Part shown: piece by piece, positions 1 through 6,773 of the stretch
Numbering within the stretch: position 1 is the stretch's first letter
How the letters are laid out: the number at the start of each line of letters is the position of its first letter
From: an uncultured Lachnospiraceae bacterium
GTDB lineage: Bacteria > Bacillota > Clostridia > Lachnospirales > Lachnospiraceae
Direction: 5' to 3'
DNA: 14,291 bases
Assembly: GCA_910585065.1 (NCBI GenBank)
Contig: CAJUCG010000063.1
Location: 1-14,291, forward strand
Notes under the pieces: generated by a model
The model's database searches: none
The model's input: the letters and a program-made list of their open reading frames with translations, nothing else
What the model was told of the DNA's origin: nothing
Position numbers and translations under genes: made by a program

Positions 1-21
1 TTACAAAAATTTTATTTTTAC

Positions 22-50
22 TTGCAATCCTTACTTTCATATGCTATAGT
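22..50 (+). promoter_or_regulatory. Sigma-A promoter of the aldo/keto reductase gene
   Basis: TTGCAA at 22-27 and TATAGT at 45-50 are separated by exactly 17 bp, with a TGn extended -10 (TGC at 42-44). Transcription would start near 57, about 64 nt before the ATG at 121. An ATG in the same frame at 22 lies inside this promoter, which argues that it is not the real start. Confidence 0.7.
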
Positions 51-120
51 GATAAGTAATTATATTGTCTGTATAGAACAAAAAAGAAGAATTCATCCTT
101 GCAGAAACGGAGAAAAATCT

Positions 121-1149
121 ATGAGACAAATCACACTTGGTTCCACGGGAATTACGATTCCTCAAAATGCCTTTGGCGCGCTGCCGATTCAGCGTGTAAC
201 AATAGAAACAGCAGTTAAAATACTGCGCCGCGCATACGAGGGCGGCATGACCTTTTTTGACACTGCGCGCGCCTACAGCGACAGCGAGGAAAAGCTTGGT
301 GCTGCCTTTGAGGGAATGCGGGAAAAAATCTATATCGCGACAAAAACCATGGCAAAAACACCGGAGGATTTCTTTTCGCAGCTTGAAACTTCGCTGCATA
401 ACCTTCGCACGGATTACATCGATATCTACCAGTTCCACTGCGCTGACCATTGTTTCGCGCCGGGGGACAAAACGGGGATGTACGAGTGTATGCAAAAGGC
501 AAAGGCGGAGGGCAAGATCCGGCATATCGGCATCACAACGCACAAATTAAACATTGCGCAGGAGGCGATCGCCTCAGGACTTTACGAGACATTACAGTTT
601 CCGTTTAGTTATCTTTCCTCCGAAAAAGAAGAAGCCCTTGTGCAGAGCTGCATTGATAAAAATATGGGATTTATCGCGATGAAAGGACTTGCGGGCGGAT
701 TAATCACTCACTCGCGCGCGGCGATGGCATATATGCTTCAATTTGACAATGTCGCACCGATCTGGGGGATTCAGCGCATCGAAGAACTTGAAGAATGGCT
801 TGCCTTTATGCAGGAGGAGCCGGTGCTTGATAATGAATTAAAGGCCTTTATTGCGGCGGAGCGAGCAGAACTTGTTGGAGAATTCTGCCGTGGCTGTGGC
901 TACTGTATGCCATGCCCTGCGGGGATTATGATCAACCAGTGTGCGCGGATGTCCCTGATGCTGCGCCGCGCACCGTCAAAAAACTGGCTTTCCGAAAATA
1001 TGCAAGCGGAGATGAAAAAGATCGAGGGCTGCTTAGAGTGCGGTGCGTGCCGCAAAAAATGCCCTTACGGGCTTGACACACCAACATTGCTTAAGAAAAA
1101 TTACGAAGATTACAAAAAAGTACTTGCCGGGGAAGTGAAAGTGCAGTAG
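121..1149 (+). CDS. Aldo/keto reductase with C-terminal 4Fe-4S dicluster domain
   Basis: This encodes a 342-aa NAD(P)H-type oxidoreductase of the aldo/keto reductase superfamily with a ferredoxin-like tail. Residues 1-245 form the barrel: the AKR tetrad is visible as D47 (FFDTARAY), Y52, K75 (IATKT) and H106 (YQFHCAD). Residues 256-265 (CRGCGYCMPC followed by PAG) and 304-315 (CxxCxxCxxxCP) are two Fe-S cluster-binding motifs, so electrons may pass through clusters instead of only through nicotinamide. The physiological substrate cannot be read from the sequence. The start at 121 is chosen because GGAG at 109-112 lies 8 nt upstream and the protein begins with the usual family N-terminus (QITLGSTGI); an upstream in-frame ATG at 22 overlaps the promoter. 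The gene is alone on its transcript, and a hairpin wraps its stop codon. Confidence 0.9.
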   Translation: MRQITLGSTGITIPQNAFGALPIQRVTIETAVKILRRAYEGGMTFFDTARAYSDSEEKLGAAFEGMREKIYIATKTMAKTPEDFFSQLETSLHNLRTDYIDIYQFHCADHCFAPGDKTGMYECMQKAKAEGKIRHIGITTHKLNIAQEAIASGLYETLQFPFSYLSSEKEEALVQSCIDKNMGFIAMKGLAGGLITHSRAAMAYMLQFDNVAPIWGIQRIEELEEWLAFMQEEPVLDNELKAFIAAERAELVGEFCRGCGYCMPCPAGIMINQCARMSLMLRRAPSKNWLSENMQAEMKKIEGCLECGACRKKCPYGLDTPTLLKKNYEDYKKVLAGEVKVQ

Positions 1150-1177
1150 GCTGCACAAGTTCTTTTCATATTTTTAC
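1141..1177 (+). terminator. Possible terminator hairpin overlapping the reductase stop codon
   Basis: GTGCAG (1141-1146) and CTGCAC (1151-1156) form a perfect 6-bp stem with a TAGG loop. The loop carries the TAG stop codon (1147-1149). A T-rich run begins a few bases later (TTCTTTTCATATTTTT). The stem is short and the T run is not directly adjacent, so efficiency is uncertain. Confidence 0.45.
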
Positions 1178-1281
1178 AGGGTAAAAGTACATAATTTATT
1201 TCGGCATTCAAGATAGTCCCTGCAAGATATAAGTGACAAGTACTTTGCGTATAAATTTTAAAAGATTGGAGGTTACAAAAA

Positions 1282-1515
1282 ATGGAAAAATTAGAGCCAT
1301 ATTTTCCGCTGAACAAATCGGTAAAATCCGGTGAGATCCAGAGCTTGGTTATTACGATTGTGATCTATGTCGTGATCGCCGCCGTACTTGGAGTTCTGCT
1401 CGGCTTTCTTTCCGGCATCCCGGTGCTTGGCATTATTTTCTCGATTATAAGCACACTTGTATGGATCTACGAAGTAGTCGGGATTGTACTGGCAGTCTTA
1501 ACATTTATAAAGTAA
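1282..1515 (+). CDS. Small two-TM membrane protein, function unknown
   Basis: A 77-aa protein with a strong ribosome binding site (GGAGG at about 1268-1272, roughly 9 nt before the ATG). The N-terminus (MEKLEPYFPLNKSVKSGEIQ) is polar. Two hydrophobic segments follow, at about 21-43 (ITIVIYVVIAAVLGVLLGFL) and about 47-75, joined by a short glycine/proline turn (SGIPVLG). This predicts a hairpin membrane protein with the polar N-terminus in the cytoplasm. It resembles small conserved hypothetical proteins of Firmicutes in overall form, but I cannot name a family. It is expressed toward, and convergent with, the DeoR gene, with a palindromic element in between. No clear promoter was found in the 130 bp upstream, although that stretch is AT-rich. 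Confidence 0.75.
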   Translation: MEKLEPYFPLNKSVKSGEIQSLVITIVIYVVIAAVLGVLLGFLSGIPVLGIIFSIISTLVWIYEVVGIVLAVLTFIK

Positions 1516-1531
1516 AAAACGGGCAGGGTAC

Positions 1532-1593
1532 TAGGGCGTGTCTGAAAACTGCTTTCTGTTAAATAACAGGAGCAAATTTTTGGACACGCCCTA
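1532..1593. repeat. 62-bp palindromic element, MITE-like or bidirectional terminator
   Basis: The ends TAGGGCGTGTC (1532-1542) and GACACGCCCTA (1583-1593) are perfect 11-bp inverted repeats. Pairing continues through two G-U wobbles and AAAA/TTTT (1545-1548 with 1577-1580), and an inner hairpin CTGTT-AAAT-AACAG sits at 1556-1569, so almost the whole element folds into one long hairpin. The terminal sequence GGCGTGTCTGAAAA resembles transposon terminal repeats. Flanking CTAG and CTAA are only partly alike, so a target duplication is not proven. It lies 16 bp beyond each of two convergent stop codons and could also terminate transcription; toward the minus side a run of T (1514-1519 on the complement) lies about 12 nt beyond. 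Confidence 0.6.
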
Positions 1594-1609
1594 ATTACTC
1601 AATTATTTC

Positions 1610-2425
1610 CTATAATTCCTGGGCTTCTTTCTCTTCTTTTTCTGTTACTTCTGTTCGTTCCACAACGACAACCTGAATTCCCTTTTCATCAAAGGCTTTC
1701 AGATCCTTTTCTGCTGCTTCCCAGTCTGTAACCAGCACATCCAGTTTTTCCGCCGGACATATGCTCACGACGGAATCAAACCCAATTTTTTCAGTCGGAT
1801 ACAGCCCGATCACCTGCTTTGCACTTCCAATTAATGCACCCCAGAAGTCAATTGCCCCCGTCCGCTGGATGGAAAGCCCAAAATCTGCCGAGATAGCCGC
1901 TGAAGTGAGGAAGCATTTGTCAAAACGCAGCCGCCGGATCGTTTCAATGGCGATCGCATCGTAACAATGCCCCTTCTGATCCATTTCACCTCCTAATATG
2001 ATCACAGAAACATTATCTCGCTTCCTGAGTTCTTCCGCTATCACAATGGAATTTGTCACAACACGCAATTTTAAATTCTCTGGTAGCTTCTGTGCCATAA
2101 AATAACCAACTGTTGCCGAGGGCAAGTAGATTACATCATTATTTTCCAGCATAGAAAGTGCATACATGGCGATTGCCATATAATTTTCCTTGATTTCCAT
2201 CAGATCACGCTCTGTTACTTTCGGCGGCTTACCTGATGCAATTTGCCGCAGCGGTATCGCTCCGCCGTGTGTGCGTTTCAGCAGTCCGCTCTCCTCTAAA
2301 ATCCGCAGATCCCTCTTTACTGTCTCGTAGCCAACACCAAATTTCTTCTGGATCTCGCCAACGGATACACTTCCATTTTCTCCCAGCAAATCAAGAATTG
2401 CCCGATGCCTTTCTTCCATAAACAT
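1610..2425 (-). CDS. DeoR-family transcriptional repressor
   Basis: A 271-aa regulator with the usual DeoR layout. A winged helix-turn-helix occupies about residues 3-58 (ERHRAILDLLGENGSVSVGE, then the recognition region YETVKRDLRILEESGLLKR and the family's THGGA). A C-terminal sugar-phosphate-sensing domain of the DeoRC type covers about 75-245 (VVTNSIVIAEEL, VIILGGEMD). Length is slightly above the common 250-260 aa because of a Glu/Lys-rich tail. The start at 2425 is preferred over the ATG at 2419 because AAGGAG lies 9 nt upstream of the first. Members usually repress sugar catabolic genes and release DNA on binding a phosphorylated sugar. The gene has its own promoter overlapped by an inverted repeat, suggesting autorepression. 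lacZ lies upstream on the same strand, but its control by this protein is inference only. Confidence 0.9.
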   Translation of the reverse strand: MFMEERHRAILDLLGENGSVSVGEIQKKFGVGYETVKRDLRILEESGLLKRTHGGAIPLRQIASGKPPKVTERDLMEIKENYMAIAMYALSMLENNDVIYLPSATVGYFMAQKLPENLKLRVVTNSIVIAEELRKRDNVSVIILGGEMDQKGHCYDAIAIETIRRLRFDKCFLTSAAISADFGLSIQRTGAIDFWGALIGSAKQVIGLYPTEKIGFDSVVSICPAEKLDVLVTDWEAAEKDLKAFDEKGIQVVVVERTEVTEKEEKEAQEL

Positions 2426-2568
2426 AATTAAATGCTCCTTTCTCTAATTCTGATACTTTTTGTTCCCCTGCATATGATTTTTTACCAACTGCAATGGTTG
2501 GGATGCTGGTTAGATTGATCAGATCTATCCGGCAATAAAAAAACATAAACAGTCACTGTTATGATGCC

Positions 2569-2597
2569 ATTATATAATGTTTAATAACGTTTGTCAA
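2569..2597 (-). promoter_or_regulatory. Consensus promoter of the DeoR-family gene
   Basis: On the minus strand TTGACA (2597-2592) is followed after exactly 17 bp by TATAAT (2574-2569), a perfect match to the sigma-A consensus. The transcript would start near 2562, giving a leader of about 137 nt before the ATG at 2425. A small hairpin (CCAAC/GTTGG near 2480-2500) lies in the leader. Such a strong promoter for a regulator implies that it is held down by repression. Confidence 0.85.
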
Positions 2598-2623
2598 TAC
2601 TAAATTTAAAAATGTTATTAAAC
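2579..2623. promoter_or_regulatory. Inverted-repeat operator, probably for the DeoR-family repressor
   Basis: GTTTAATAACGTTT (2579-2592) and AAATGTTATTAAAC (2610-2623) are inverted repeats matching at 13 of 14 positions, with centres 31 bp apart, about three helical turns. The first arm fills the -35/-10 spacer of the adjacent promoter and the second lies just upstream of the -35 box. A related ATTAAAC...GTTAT sequence follows at 2634-2646. Assignment to this regulator is inferred from position. Confidence 0.6.
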
Positions 2624-2822
2624 GTTATCAATAATTAAACTGTTATTTTTCCTGAATAATCTTATGTTTACGATCCACTCGAACCTGCTCCAACTTAAAT
2701 TCAGCCTATAACCGGGTAGGGGAGGCTTCTCCTCCCTTATGTGCAAAGCACATAATCTCACTGTACGCCCTATGCGTCGTTTTAGCGGCATATTTTTTCT
2801 GTACGGGGCTGCACATAAAACA

Positions 2823-2856
2823 AAGAGTAAGCTCGCTATCCCGCTTGCCTACTCTT
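2823..2856 (-). terminator. Second hairpin downstream of lacZ, possible terminator
   Basis: Read on the minus strand, AAGAGT and AAGC pair with GCTT and ACTCTT around a GGGATAGCGA loop, with a short bulge. TGTTTTAT follows, which is a modest T run. It lies about 140 nt beyond the lacZ stop and may back up the first hairpin. Confidence 0.4.
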
Positions 2857-2931
2857 AATATCAATCTTATCCCACTTCCATCCCCGCTATAGATATCTGC
2901 ATCTATCCACCTTCACCCCTATTTCTTACAA

Positions 2932-2974
2932 GAAGCCAGTTCAAACAAGCACATATCCCATTCAAACTGGCTTC
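2932..2974 (-). terminator. Hairpin downstream of lacZ, probable terminator
   Basis: GAAGCCAGTT (2932-2941) and AACTGGCTTC (2965-2974) form a perfect 10-bp stem with a 23-nt loop, 24 bp beyond the lacZ stop. The minus-strand tail is TTGTAAGAAATAG, a weak T run, whereas the plus side carries CCCCTTTT, so the efficiency on the lacZ transcript is uncertain. Confidence 0.5.
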
Positions 2975-2997
2975 CCCTTTTACATTTTAAGCTTTAT

Positions 2998-5900
2998 CTA
3001 TGATTCCACACATCCGCAGAACGAAAATTCAAACTTCATATCCTCGTTCTTGATCCGGTATTCCTCATGCGTCCAGGAACCCCAGCTGTCATCCCCTCCG
3101 ACTCCCGTCTGGCGGTACATTGCACGGATTACTGTATGATGCACTAAAGGCAACTCATAAGTATGTTCCGCATTCTCAAGTTCAAATGGCGTGTACGGCA
3201 GCGCGGAAAATTCCATTGGAACAGGCGCACTAAATTTCAGTCCAATTCCCTTTTCATCCACCACGCTCGCAAAGCGCACACCCGTGTGGTTTCCGCATTC
3301 CTGTGGTTTAACATAGCCTGCCATATTATCCGAAACCATATTGGAATAAATTCCCAGTTTCGCGCCAAGTGTTCGGTCGGCGTAAGTTTCTTCCGGTCCA
3401 TTTCCGTACCAGGTCAGGCGATTATAATTCGCAGGGATCTTCATCATCACACCAAATTCCGGCAATTCCGGCAATCCTTCCGTATGCGGGTATTCAAGTG
3501 CTACTTTCACTGCGCCGTCCGCCGTTACGGCGTAGGTCATGGTAAGCTTCGCTGTCGGCGTGGTCGGAAGTTCATAATCATATCGAAGAATTGCTGCTTT
3601 CCTTGTACTGTAATTTCCAAATTTCACAATCTTTGCGTACTGGCTTGCCAATTTCCAAACTCCTGCGCGCGCAGGCATACCATTGCCGCGGTCATTGTCG
3701 ATCGGCGCGCGCCAGAAATTCGGGCGCACCTGGCTGGAGATAAATTCCCTGCCCATATAGCGGTACGATGTGATCCCGCGCCCGCCACGGTCAAACAGCA
3801 CTTCGAAATGATCGCCGCGCACACCGAAATTATTTGTGCCATCCGTAAGAATTAAACTTCCAGTCACTGCCTTTGGCTTTTGCTCCACCTGGTAAATATA
3901 TTCGCCAAACGCAACCTCATGCCCGGCTTTCGCCCATGCCGTGTCCTCCTTTAGATGGAAGGATACCACTACCGCATACTCGCCCGGTGCCTTCTCCTTC
4001 TTTATTGGAAGTACCACAGATGCTTCAGTTTGCGGGGCAACGGCTGCTTCAAAACTTACGGTATCTAACAATACACCATTCTTTTTTACTGAAACCCTCG
4101 CTTCATATTCGGAGGTATCGGTAAACAATGCCTTATTCTTGATCAATGCTTCGCCGTCTCCCACCTTTACCACAATGTTCTGGTAATTGTATTTGACGGT
4201 CTGCATTTTTGGCGAATTTCTGCGGTCAGAATACACGATCCCGTTTGTGCAGAAATTATAATCGCAAGGACGATCATCAAAATCGCCGCCATAGCCGTAA
4301 TATTCATTGCCATAGCGATCTTTTGCAAGAATTGCCTGGTCAATATAGTCCCAGATAAATGCCCCCTGGAAGCGCGGCTCGCGCTCGGAAAGCGAAATAT
4401 ACTTATCCATCGCGCCGCTTGAATTTCCCATCGCGTGGGAATACTCGCAGCAGATCATTGGCTTGTCCGGATGCTCCTTTAAGATATGTTCCTCAATATA
4501 CTTTGCTGACGGGTACATAAAACTTTCAATATCACTTGTCGCCTCATAGCGCCGGTCATGTACAATTCCCTCATAATGTACCAAGCGCGTCGGATCCGCG
4601 CTGCGGAAATATTCGGACATCTCAAAAATATCCCTCCCGCCAAACGATTCATTTCCGCAGGACCAAAGCAGCACACTCGCGTGATTGCGGTCGCGCATCA
4701 GCATGGATTTCGCACGGTCAAGCACTGCGGACAGCCATTCTTTTCTGTCGCCTGGAAGTGCCTCCTCCACCGCTTTTTCCCAATTCTGCCAGGTCGAGTG
4801 CGTCTCTAAATTCGCCTCGTCAATCAAATAAAGTCCATATTCATCACACAGGCGATAAAATGCCGTCTGATTTGGATAGTGCGAAGTGCGCACAGCATTG
4901 ATATTGTTGCGTTTCATATTGACAACATCCGCAAGCATTTCCTCGTAAGTTACCGCGCGCCCGTTGATATGGCTGAATTCATGGCGGTCAGTGCCGAAAA
5001 ATATAATGCGCTTGCCGTTGATCTGCATCAGTCCGTCTTTTAACTCAAAGCGTCTAAAGCCGACTTTCTCCGAAACAACCTCGCAGATCTTGCCTGCCGC
5101 GTCCTCCAGCGTGACAATCAGGGTATAAAGGTATGGCTTTTCCGCACTCCAAAGCTGCAAGTTAGTAAGCTGCCCCTGCACTCCTACTCTCGCCACTGGC
5201 TCGCCGTCCTCGCGCTTTGCCGCTTTTGCTGAAACTTTTACCGTGTCCGCCCGCAAATCTTCCTTTCCGCTCGGTTTCACGATAAATTTCTCCACAGAAC
5301 GCGAAAATACCTTTTTTTCATCTGCCGCAAAGAGCGAAACAGAAAAGGCAAGCTCTGAGAACGTCTTTGCCTCCTCACCGCACATCAACTCCATGCTAAG
5401 TTCCAGGCTGCCCTGTGAAAAATCATCACTAAGCAGTGTGCGCACGCAGAGATCTGCCATATGCACCTGCGGACAAGCATACAAATACACCTCGCGGAAA
5501 ATTCCGGAAAGCCGCCAATAATCCTGATCTTCTAACCATGATGCTGAAGAATATTTATAGACTAATACCGCCAGTTTATTTTCCCCCCGCTTTAGGGCAT
5601 CGGTCAACTCAAATTCGGACGGCGTGAAGGAATCCTCGCCATAGCCGATAAAACTGCCGTTTAACCATACGGCAAACGCCGCCTGCACGCCCTCAAAAGA
5701 AATCATTACGCGCTTTCCGGCAAATCTGGACGGCACGGTAAAATACTTTACATAACTGCCCACCGGATTATCATACTGCGGCACCTGCCCATATTCTAAC
5801 TCTTCATGTCCATCCCACGGATACTGCACATTTGCATACTGCGGCGCACAGTACCCATTGGTTTCCATATGCGATGGCACCGGGATATCCGCCCAGCCCG

Positions 5901-6126
5901 CACAGTCGAAATCCTCCGCCTCAAACCCTTTGATGCGATCTCTCTCGCATTTCGCAAACGCGAATTTCCATAGACCATTTAAGGAATGGACAAGCGAAGA
6001 TTTTCCTTCCTTCTCCTCCTTGGCGGAGGCAAAAAATCGGTGATCAGAATGCGCCGCCCTGCGATTCACTGCAAAAATCTCCGGGTTGGAGAGCCATTTG
6101 TAATCAAATTCTTTTGCTGTTTTCAT
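2998..6126 (-). CDS. lacZ: Beta-galactosidase, glycoside hydrolase family 2
   Basis: A 1042-aa, five-domain LacZ-type enzyme, close to the E. coli length of 1023. It hydrolyses terminal beta-galactosides such as lactose in the cytoplasm; there is no signal peptide. Domains in order: jelly-roll sugar-binding domain (about 50-215), Ig-like domain (about 220-360), TIM barrel (about 362-650, with GTDRHEFSHINGR and AVRTSHYPN), a linker beta domain, and the Bgal_small C-terminal domain (about 768-1035). The acid/base is E493 (LLWSCGNES) and the nucleophile is E561 (ICCEYSHAMGNS). W1015 in GVGGDDSWG matches the C-terminal active-site loop of E. coli LacZ. The ribosome binding site before 6126 is weak (AGAAGG close to the ATG). 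No promoter is evident between it and ridA 71 bp upstream, so readthrough from ridA is likely. Confidence 0.95.
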   Translation of the reverse strand: MKTAKEFDYKWLSNPEIFAVNRRAAHSDHRFFASAKEEKEGKSSLVHSLNGLWKFAFAKCERDRIKGFEAEDFDCAGWADIPVPSHMETNGYCAPQYANVQYPWDGHEELEYGQVPQYDNPVGSYVKYFTVPSRFAGKRVMISFEGVQAAFAVWLNGSFIGYGEDSFTPSEFELTDALKRGENKLAVLVYKYSSASWLEDQDYWRLSGIFREVYLYACPQVHMADLCVRTLLSDDFSQGSLELSMELMCGEEAKTFSELAFSVSLFAADEKKVFSRSVEKFIVKPSGKEDLRADTVKVSAKAAKREDGEPVARVGVQGQLTNLQLWSAEKPYLYTLIVTLEDAAGKICEVVSEKVGFRRFELKDGLMQINGKRIIFFGTDRHEFSHINGRAVTYEEMLADVVNMKRNNINAVRTSHYPNQTAFYRLCDEYGLYLIDEANLETHSTWQNWEKAVEEALPGDRKEWLSAVLDRAKSMLMRDRNHASVLLWSCGNESFGGRDIFEMSEYFRSADPTRLVHYEGIVHDRRYEATSDIESFMYPSAKYIEEHILKEHPDKPMICCEYSHAMGNSSGAMDKYISLSEREPRFQGAFIWDYIDQAILAKDRYGNEYYGYGGDFDDRPCDYNFCTNGIVYSDRRNSPKMQTVKYNYQNIVVKVGDGEALIKNKALFTDTSEYEARVSVKKNGVLLDTVSFEAAVAPQTEASVVLPIKKEKAPGEYAVVVSFHLKEDTAWAKAGHEVAFGEYIYQVEQKPKAVTGSLILTDGTNNFGVRGDHFEVLFDRGGRGITSYRYMGREFISSQVRPNFWRAPIDNDRGNGMPARAGVWKLASQYAKIVKFGNYSTRKAAILRYDYELPTTPTAKLTMTYAVTADGAVKVALEYPHTEGLPELPEFGVMMKIPANYNRLTWYGNGPEETYADRTLGAKLGIYSNMVSDNMAGYVKPQECGNHTGVRFASVVDEKGIGLKFSAPVPMEFSALPYTPFELENAEHTYELPLVHHTVIRAMYRQTGVGGDDSWGSWTHEEYRIKNEDMKFEFSFCGCVES

Positions 6127-6159
6127 CTGCCTTCTCGCTTTCTTTTTTTAATATTCCCC

Positions 6160-6182
6160 TGAACGGACAAACGCGCCGTTCA
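6160..6182. other. Hairpin between ridA and lacZ
   Basis: TGAACGG (6160-6166) and CCGTTCA (6176-6182) form a perfect 7-bp stem with a 9-nt loop. No T run follows on the minus strand (AGGGGAATATT), so it is more likely a transcript-processing or attenuating structure than a full terminator. Confidence 0.4.
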
Positions 6183-6197
6183 CAGTATTGCAGTCCC

Positions 6198-6578
6198 CTA
6201 TCTGCAAACAGCCACTACCTCAATCTCAAACAACCCGCCCTTTGGCAATGCCGCCGCCTGCACACAGGAGCGCGCCGGAGTTTCCCCGGTAAAAAACTCT
6301 GCGTAAACTTCATTTATAGCGGCAAAATCATGGATATCCGCCAGAAAGACCGTTGTCTTAACAACATCCGCAAGCGTGCAGCCGACCGCCCCAAGCACCG
6401 TCTCAATATTTTTGATCGCCTGTCTTGCCTGAGCCCTGACCCCCTCTGGCAGCGTCCCCGTTGCGGGGTCAAGCCCTAACTGCCCGGAAGTAAAAACAAA
6501 ATCCCCCGCTTTTACCGCGTGTACATACGGTCCAACCGCCGCCGGTGCGCCCTGCGCGTTAATAGTTTCTCTCGTCAC
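6198..6578 (-). CDS. ridA: RidA family enamine/imine deaminase
   Basis: A 126-aa RidA (YjgF/YER057c/UK114) protein, the usual family length. Family members hydrolyse reactive enamine/imine intermediates such as 2-aminoacrylate made by PLP enzymes, sparing cellular targets. The signature ARSCVQAAALPKGGLFEIEV at 102-121 contains R103, C105 and E118, corresponding to R105, C107 and E120 of E. coli homologues. The N-terminal INAQGAPAAVGPYVHAV segment is also typical. A GTG start at 6578 is chosen: AAGGAAGG lies 8 nt upstream and the promoter -10 sits at 6614-6619. The frame is open to an ATG at 6647, but that lies upstream of the predicted transcription start. It is followed by lacZ after 71 bp, probably on the same transcript. 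Confidence 0.93.
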   Translation of the reverse strand: MTRETINAQGAPAAVGPYVHAVKAGDFVFTSGQLGLDPATGTLPEGVRAQARQAIKNIETVLGAVGCTLADVVKTTVFLADIHDFAAINEVYAEFFTGETPARSCVQAAALPKGGLFEIEVVAVCR

Positions 6579-6613
6579 AATATTTACCTTCCTTTCCTTT
6601 ATATATTTACCAT

Positions 6614-6619
6614 AGTATA
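6614..6619 (-). promoter_or_regulatory. Extended -10 promoter of ridA-lacZ
   Basis: The minus strand reads TGTTATACT, an extended -10 (TGn plus TATACT at 6619-6614). The -35 region 17 bp upstream is poor (T-rich, TGTTTT), as can be tolerated with a TGn element. The start would be near 6607, about 29 nt before the GTG. Confidence 0.55.
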
Positions 6620-6681
6620 ACATATCAAGATACAAAAAAACAGACATTTTTCTCTGTCCGTTTTGTCATTTTTTATTATTA

Positions 6682-6712
6682 TTGTAAACCTTTTTAAATT
6701 TTAGGTTGACTA
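6682..6712 (+). promoter_or_regulatory. BirA-like biotin operator of bioY
   Basis: TTGTAAAC (6682-6689) and GTTGACTA (6705-6712) form an imperfect inverted repeat separated by 15 bp. The left arm extended by C equals the half-site TTGTAAACC known from the E. coli bio operator, and a 14-16 bp gap is typical of BirA sites in Firmicutes. The right arm contains the -35 box of the bioY promoter, so biotin-loaded BirA would block transcription. Confidence 0.7.
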
Positions 6713-6734
6713 TTTTCTTCTTCTGTGTTATACT
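6706..6734 (+). promoter_or_regulatory. Sigma-A promoter of bioY
   Basis: TTGACT (6706-6711), a 17-bp spacer and TATACT (6729-6734) with TGT extended -10 at 6726-6728. Transcription would start near 6741, about 33 nt before the ATG. Confidence 0.8.
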
Positions 6735-6773
6735 CACAAAAAACCCACTACATCAAACGAAAGGATTCAATCT

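Larger units (their letters stand above)
2641..2997. other. Hairpin-rich intergenic stretch without a convincing gene
   Basis: This stretch separates lacZ from the DeoR promoter. It holds GGGAGG/CCTCCC (2720-2725 with 2731-2736), a perfect 8-bp palindrome TTATGTGC-AAA-GCACATAA (2737-2755), AAGAGTA/TACTCTT (2823-2829 with 2850-2856) and the 10-bp stem at 2932-2974. A minus-strand frame from 2816 to 2706 could encode 36 residues (MCSPVQKKYAAK...) but has no ribosome binding site, so I do not call it. The hairpins suggest terminators plus a possible dispersed repeat. Confidence 0.5.

Noticed and set aside
22..120. Upstream ATG extending the aldo/keto reductase by 33 residues
   Set aside because: It lies within the predicted promoter (-35 box at 22-27) and adds residues unlike the family, whereas the ATG at 121 has GGAG 8 nt upstream and a typical N-terminus.
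2706..2816. Minus-strand 36-codon frame (MCSPVQKKYAAK...)
   Set aside because: No ribosome binding site or promoter precedes it and it is built over several palindromes, so it is more likely accidental coding within a repeat or RNA structure.
3163..3855. 230-codon frame on the plus strand
   Set aside because: It lies antisense to lacZ, which has full catalytic motifs; no start signal and no recognisable domain.
6579..6647. 23-residue N-terminal extension of RidA from an ATG at 6647
   Set aside because: The extension overlaps the -10 region at 6614-6619. The GTG at 6578 has an ideal ribosome binding site and gives the standard 126-aa length.
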